Positions 5,886 to 9,156 of a stretch of DNA of 9,156 nucleotides are shown here, in pieces; position 1 is the stretch's first letter; every line of letters begins with the position of its first letter. The DNA is from Paracoccaceae bacterium (GTDB lineage: Bacteria > Pseudomonadota > Alphaproteobacteria > Rhodobacterales > Rhodobacteraceae), in contig JAESQH010000119.1 of assembly GCA_016765235.1 (NCBI GenBank), forward strand, positions 2,107 through 11,262. The letters run 5' to 3'. Below the pieces are notes generated by a model, which saw only the letters and a program-made list of their open reading frames with translations, made no database searches and was not told the origin of the DNA. A program made the position numbers and the translations under genes.

Positions 5886-6699
5886 TTTCCTGTCGCTTCT
5901 TCCGATTTCGCCGTTTGCGCAAAAAACGGCGCTTGATTTGGCTAAGTTCCGTGTCCGTCATATCCTGCGTGTTAAAATCCTGCAATTTACTTTTCTCGAA
6001 CGCATCCAGTTGTTGATTGAGGTGCTTACCAGGTTCCAGCGCCGCGACCACATCTGCTGGAAGGTCCAGCAGCGGCAGTAGCGCGCTTGCAGGGCCGAAG
6101 GTTTCGAGGGCGGTGTCTTCCAGTTGGGATTTGATCGGTGTCCTCGGGGCGATGGCTTCTGTGATACGGGCCATGATGGCATCCAGATCACCGGCACGGC
6201 TGAATTCTTTGGTAAACGCATCCTCCGACATCGTAAATTTGCTTTGATGTAAAAGATGCGAATAGGCGCTTCGAATCCATGAAGCCTGTTCGCGCGTCGT
6301 GTATAGAAGCGTTAAGTCGAGGTCTCCGAAATGCTTTTCCGCAACCTTAACCATATCCTTTGCCAAGCCAGCCGCTGCATCAAACGCGACTACATTATCG
6401 CGGCCCGGCATACGTCCAACTAACGCCTCGCAAGAAATCAATAGGGTTTGGCCGCTTTCCAAGGATGTGCGCTGTAGAAGGTCGGCAAACCGCCGTCTGA
6501 AAGTCGCCCGCTTAACGGTGTTAAACCCAAGGCGCGAAGCATTGCTGCAATCGCGCGCGCAGGAAGCAACGTCCTCCATCTGCGGTTTCAGGATGACCCG
6601 AACATGAGGCGCGAGCGCTTTTGCGTTGATCTCGAGGAACCGTTGCAGGCTGGTTGTTCCGGTTTTGTGAAAACCGGCGTGAATGATGACGCGGGTCAC
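5878..6699 (-). CDS. Sulfotransferase-like P-loop protein in the trmD operon
   Basis: A 273-residue protein with the hallmarks of the sulfotransferase fold. At the N-terminus HAGFHKTGTTSLQRFL (residues 7-22) is the PAPS 5'-phosphosulfate-binding P-loop. TTREQASWIRSAYSH (134-148) gives the R136-x7-S144 pattern expected for 3'-phosphate binding. The middle and C-terminal parts are less conserved, and the last 17 residues (about 257-273) are strongly basic (KRRFLRKRRNRKKRQ) and could contact nucleic acid or membranes. The acceptor substrate is unknown. The start is a GTG at 6699 that overlaps the rimM stop (GTGA), and no earlier start is possible because the P-loop begins at residue 7. The 3' end overlaps trmD by 8 nt. 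It is thus embedded between two tRNA/ribosome maturation genes and probably made with them. Activity on PAPS is inferred from the motifs; a carbohydrate- or lipid-modifying enzyme is as likely as one linked to translation. Confidence 0.8.
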   Translation of the reverse strand: MTRVIIHAGFHKTGTTSLQRFLEINAKALAPHVRVILKPQMEDVASCARDCSNASRLGFNTVKRATFRRRFADLLQRTSLESGQTLLISCEALVGRMPGRDNVVAFDAAAGLAKDMVKVAEKHFGDLDLTLLYTTREQASWIRSAYSHLLHQSKFTMSEDAFTKEFSRAGDLDAIMARITEAIAPRTPIKSQLEDTALETFGPASALLPLLDLPADVVAALEPGKHLNQQLDAFEKSKLQDFNTQDMTDTELSQIKRRFLRKRRNRKKRQEND

Positions 6700-7220
6700 G
6701 ACTCCGGTTGGGGGAACAGTCCCTCGGGCGGATCGATTACAATACGTTTTGCGGTTAGATCGACCGTCGGGACGGCCTCGTTTGTGAACGGCAGAAGGAC
6801 CGGTTCTTTCAGGCCGGGGCCTGTGATTTCCAGAATGTCGCCCGCGCCGTGGTTCAATACGGTTTTGATTTTCCCAAGCGTTGCACCGCCTGTGTCAACC
6901 GCGGTTAGTCCGACTAAATCGGTGTGATAAAACTCGTCGTCCGGTAAGCTCGGCAGGTTTTCGCGGGCCGTGTAAAGGCGCGTGCTGCGTAAGGCGTCGG
7001 CGTCTTCTTTGTTGTCCACGCCAGAAATCACCGCCGCAAACCCGCCTTTGATGGCGCGGGTGATGCCAAGGTCGTAGACCGTGCCGCTTTCGGTGCTCAG
7101 CGGATTGTAATTGCCGATCGAGGCGGGGTCGGCGCAGAAACTTTTGATGCGCACCTCGCCTTTCACGCCAAATGCGCCGGAAATTGCGCCCACACAGATC
7201 ATTTCAGGTTTCTCAGTCAT
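6696..7220 (-). CDS. rimM: 16S rRNA processing / 30S maturation factor RimM
   Basis: A 174-residue RimM. The N-terminal beta-barrel domain starts with ICVGAISGAFGVKGEVRIKSF (about residues 8-28). The PRC-barrel half contains DDEFYHTDLVGL (93-104) and later EPVLLPFTNEAVPTVDLTAKRIVIDPPEGL (138-167), with the DPPEGL ending typical of the family. RimM binds S19 in the 30S head and helps late maturation of 16S rRNA. The ATG at 7220 directly abuts the bluB stop (TAAATG) and uses GGAG in the end of bluB as Shine-Dalgarno sequence. Its stop overlaps the GTG start of the sulfotransferase-like gene. The rimM-trmD-rplS order is standard apart from that insertion. Confidence 0.95.
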   Translation of the reverse strand: MTEKPEMICVGAISGAFGVKGEVRIKSFCADPASIGNYNPLSTESGTVYDLGITRAIKGGFAAVISGVDNKEDADALRSTRLYTARENLPSLPDDEFYHTDLVGLTAVDTGGATLGKIKTVLNHGAGDILEITGPGLKEPVLLPFTNEAVPTVDLTAKRIVIDPPEGLFPQPES

Positions 7221-7856
7221 TTACCGCTCCAGCACTCTCGCCAATATGGCGTCGCGTTTTTCCCATTCAACTTTTTCCAACTCAGGCGTCAGGCTTGCCT
7301 CAATCGGCCAGCCAACGCACAAATATGCCACTAGCGCCCAAGCATCCGGTACGTCAAGGTCTGAGGCGAGTTGCGCGGGGTCGATTATCGAAACCCAACC
7401 AACGCCCAGCCCGTGTGCGCGCGCCGCCAGCCAGAAATTCATGATCGCCGATACAACCGAATATCGGCGCGCTTCGGGCATAGTTCCGGCACCAAGACCG
7501 GCACCTTTATCTGTACCATCGTCACAAAACACGGCCAACTGAACAGGGGCGTCGCGCATACCTGATAGTTTCAAGCCTGCGTAAATCTTGGCCTTGTCGC
7601 CAGAGTATCCTTGCAGGGCATCAGCGTTTGCCGCCTCGAAATTCACCAGCGCCTTGGCGCGCGCACTAACCGATTTCACCGAAATAATTCGCCACGGCTC
7701 GGACAGTCCAACCGAGGGGGCAAGTCGGATCGCTTCCATCAATTCGGCCAGCAGGTCATCCGATACAGGTTTGTCCGCATGAAAATGCCGAACATCCCGA
7801 CGCCAGCGCATCAGATCGTTTAATTGGTCGCGAAATTCAGGTGGAAACTGGTTCAT
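7221..7856 (-). CDS. bluB: 5,6-dimethylbenzimidazole synthase BluB
   Basis: A 211-residue flavin-destructase of the nitroreductase fold. BluB cleaves reduced FMN with oxygen to give 5,6-dimethylbenzimidazole, the lower ligand of vitamin B12. Diagnostic segments are WRRDVRHF (residues 18-25, with Asp21 matching the essential Asp32 of the Sinorhizobium enzyme), APSVGLSEPWRII (46-58), GVGWVSIIDP (151-160, with Ser156 matching Ser167) and YLCVGWP (178-184). These separate it from ordinary nitroreductases. It lies between the rpsP terminator and rimM, with no other cobalamin gene in view, and abuts rimM directly. The start at 7856 has only a weak Shine-Dalgarno sequence. Transcription must come from read-through or from a promoter within the short gap, where I see no good -35/-10 pair. 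Confidence 0.9.
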   Translation of the reverse strand: MNQFPPEFRDQLNDLMRWRRDVRHFHADKPVSDDLLAELMEAIRLAPSVGLSEPWRIISVKSVSARAKALVNFEAANADALQGYSGDKAKIYAGLKLSGMRDAPVQLAVFCDDGTDKGAGLGAGTMPEARRYSVVSAIMNFWLAARAHGLGVGWVSIIDPAQLASDLDVPDAWALVAYLCVGWPIEASLTPELEKVEWEKRDAILARVLER

Positions 7857-7893
7857 GGGCTATTGTTTAGGTGGCTTCGGGCGGGATGTGAAC

Positions 7894-7927
7894 AAAAAAA
7901 CGGCTCCCGAAACGCATTCGGGGGCCG
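7894..7927 (-). terminator. Intrinsic terminator of rpsP
   Basis: On the minus strand CGGC-C-CCCGAA pairs with TTCGGG-A-GCCG (10 bp with one C-A mismatch) around a 5-nt loop. Seven Ts follow (7900-7894). The stem begins 24 nt after the rpsP stop codon and lies before bluB. Confidence 0.9.
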
Positions 7928-7951
7928 CAAATCTTTAACAGTAGAGCCGAA

Positions 7952-8353
7952 TTACTCGGATGCAGCTTCTTCTGTTGCTACTTCTTCAACAGGTGCAGCG
8001 GCAGCTTCGGCAGCGTCAGCAACTTTCTGAGCTTTCTCTTCAGCGCGCTCAACAGCAGCTTTGCCCGGCGTACCCTTTTTAGGGTTGTTGCGGTTTTTCT
8101 TTTCCAGAACGCCAGCGGCTTCAAGGAAACGGGAAACGCGGTCAGTAACCTGTGCGCCTTCGCCCAACCAGTATTTCACACGCTCTAGGTCGATTTTCAC
8201 ACGCTCTTCGCTGTCTTTAGGCAAAAGCGGGTTGTATGTGCCGATTTTCTCGATGTAGCGGCCGTCGCGCGGCATACGGCTGTCTGCAACAACAACACGG
8301 TAGAAAGGACGTTTTTTGGACCCACCACGGGCCAGACGAATTTTAGTAGCCAT
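7952..8353 (-). CDS. rpsP: 30S ribosomal protein S16 with extended C-terminal tail
   Basis: A 133-residue S16. The core (residues 1 to about 82) carries the expected KIRLARGGSKKRPFYRVVVADSR start, RDGRYIEKIGTYNP (29-42) and the VKYWLGEGAQ region (59-68). Residues from about 85 on form a Lys-rich then Ala/Glu-rich low-complexity tail, absent from the 82-residue E. coli protein; long tails of this kind are common in alphaproteobacteria. S16 is a primary 5'-domain assembly protein of 16S rRNA. AAGGAG lies 8 nt upstream of the ATG at 8353 and partly overlaps the stop of the chorismate mutase gene (TAAGGAG), suggesting cotranscription. A strong terminator follows. Confidence 0.97.
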   Translation of the reverse strand: MATKIRLARGGSKKRPFYRVVVADSRMPRDGRYIEKIGTYNPLLPKDSEERVKIDLERVKYWLGEGAQVTDRVSRFLEAAGVLEKKNRNNPKKGTPGKAAVERAEEKAQKVADAAEAAAAPVEEVATEEAASE

Positions 8354-8365
8354 TGTTAGTTCTCC

Positions 8366-8689
8366 TTAAGATGGCGTTGAGGGCGATTGCCCGTCGTTTT
8401 TGATGTTTTCGTGATGCCTGATGACCTCGGAAATTATGAAGCTCAGGAATTTCTTGGCAAACTCGGGGTCGAGCTTGGCTTTCTCGGCCAACTCCTCAAG
8501 CCGCGCTATCTGTGTCGCTTCGCGGGCAGGGTCGCTGGCGGGCAGGTCGTGCGTCGCCTTCAACTCGCCCACGGCTTGCGTGTGCTTAAACCGCTCACCG
8601 AGCGTGTAAATCATGATCGAGTCCAGACGGTCGATGCTTTCGCGGTGACCGGCAAGAACTTCAGCAGCTTTAATCTGGTCGGAGGTCAT
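8366..8689 (-). CDS. Chorismate mutase, AroQ type
   Basis: A 107-residue all-helical protein of the AroQ class, which converts chorismate to prephenate for phenylalanine and tyrosine synthesis. It matches the family pattern: Arg16 in HRESIDRLD, Arg33 in LGERF, Lys44 in GELK, and the D53-P-A-R56-E57 motif in the loop before helix 2. These correspond to active-site Arg11, Arg28, Lys39, Asp48, Arg51 and Glu52 of the E. coli domain. By simple counting, the position of E. coli Gln88 falls in the RHHE segment (91-94), so that contact may be made by His or Glu; the alignment there is uncertain. The length fits a stand-alone enzyme with no fused prephenate dehydratase or dehydrogenase. The start overlaps the ffh stop by 4 nt (ATGA). 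The gene ends 12 nt before rpsP, so it is part of the ffh-rpsP transcript. Confidence 0.88.
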   Translation of the reverse strand: MTSDQIKAAEVLAGHRESIDRLDSIMIYTLGERFKHTQAVGELKATHDLPASDPAREATQIARLEELAEKAKLDPEFAKKFLSFIISEVIRHHENIKNDGQSPSTPS

Positions 8690-9156
8690 TTCTTTTTCCC
8701 CAATCCACTTAGATCAGTTGGCAGACCCGTCGGCGTTCCACCAAATCCGGGCTGCAACGCGTTCGCGCCCATGCCCGGCATTCCAGCGCCCATGCCAGCC
8801 TGCTGGTTGCCGCCTTTACCCATCAATGCGCCCATGCCCTGACGCATTAGGCCTTTTTTGCCCATTTTGCCCATCTTCTTCATCATGTCGCCCATCTGGC
8901 GCTGCATTTTCAGAAGTTTATTGAGATCGGAGACCTGCATCCCCGCGCCTTTGGCCACGCGTTTTTTACGGCTGGCCTGCATAAGTTGCGGGTTGGCGCG
9001 CTCGCGTTTGGTCATGGACTGGATCAGGGCGATCTGGCGCATAAGTACTTTGTCGTCGATGCCTGCTTCGGCCATCTGCTTTTGGGCTTTGCCCATGCCC
9101 GGCATCATTCCCATGATCCCCGACATACCACCCATCTGCTGCATTTGTTCAAGCTG
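8686..9156 (-). CDS. ffh: Signal recognition particle protein Ffh (C-terminal M domain only)
   Basis: The last 156 codons of ffh are in the window; the gene continues beyond the right edge. The segment is the Met-rich M domain that binds signal peptides and 4.5S RNA. It contains the SMTKRERANPQLM stretch and the RNA-binding SRKKRVAKGAGMQVSDLNKLLK helix-turn-helix motif, then the QMGDMMKKMGKMGKKG finger region. A Met/Gly/Pro-rich tail ends in LGKKK. The NG GTPase domain lies outside. Ffh with its RNA delivers nascent inner-membrane proteins to FtsY. The stop overlaps the ATG of the chorismate mutase gene, so translation of the two is likely coupled. Confidence 0.95.
   Translation of the reverse strand, partial: QLEQMQQMGGMSGIMGMMPGMGKAQKQMAEAGIDDKVLMRQIALIQSMTKRERANPQLMQASRKKRVAKGAGMQVSDLNKLLKMQRQMGDMMKKMGKMGKKGLMRQGMGALMGKGGNQQAGMGAGMPGMGANALQPGFGGTPTGLPTDLSGLGKKK

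Noticed and set aside
8696..8900. Met/Gly-rich repetitive codons at the end of ffh
   Set aside because: This is the normal low-complexity tail of the SRP54 M domain, not a separate repeat element.

Overview
The window looks like chromosomal housekeeping DNA from an alphaproteobacterium, most likely the Rhodobacterales (Roseobacter/Rhodobacter group). This rests on recognisable families and gene order: a MipZ division-site ATPase, a short Ala/Lys-rich PHB phasin beside clpS, a BluB 5,6-dimethylbenzimidazole synthase, a zinc-free L31, an S16 with a long Ala/Glu-rich tail, and a TrmD with an N-terminal extension. No rRNA, tRNA, CRISPR array, insertion sequence or phage gene is visible. No non-coding gap exceeds 300 bases; the longest is 615-882, the divergent promoter region between the phasin gene and dacF.

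Layout. On the left, clpS (only its 5' end is present) and the phasin gene lie on the minus strand. Each appears to be its own unit, with a strong intrinsic terminator after the phasin gene. dacF, a periplasmic D-alanyl-D-alanine carboxypeptidase with a C-terminal SPOR-like domain, is the only plus-strand gene; it diverges from the phasin gene and converges on mipZ.

From 9156 down to 2334 everything is on the minus strand. In transcription order: ffh (3' part), aroQ-type chorismate mutase, rpsP, terminator, bluB, rimM, a sulfotransferase-like gene, trmD, rplS, terminator, a six-helix membrane protein of unknown function, rpmE, terminator, mipZ. This is the classical ffh-rpsP-rimM-trmD-rplS translation cluster with three guests: chorismate mutase between ffh and rpsP, bluB between rpsP and rimM, and the sulfotransferase-like gene between rimM and trmD. 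Spacing is very tight: ffh/aroQ and rimM/sulfotransferase overlap by 4 nt, sulfotransferase/trmD by 8 nt, bluB/rimM abut with no gap, and trmD/rplS are 1 nt apart.

The cluster joins protein targeting (Ffh), ribosomal proteins (S16, L19, L31), 30S maturation (RimM) and tRNA G37 methylation (TrmD), followed by cell-division positioning (MipZ). Each ribosomal-protein gene here (rpsP, rplS, rpmE) is followed at once by an intrinsic terminator that lies before the next gene, so read-through or hidden promoters must feed the genes behind them. The most interesting items are the sulfotransferase-like gene locked between rimM and trmD by overlaps, a hairpin in the rpmE leader that would cover its Shine-Dalgarno sequence, a TGC-rich operator inside the phasin promoter, and a Thr-to-Pro change in the MipZ P-loop. 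None of these clearly amounts to a new system.
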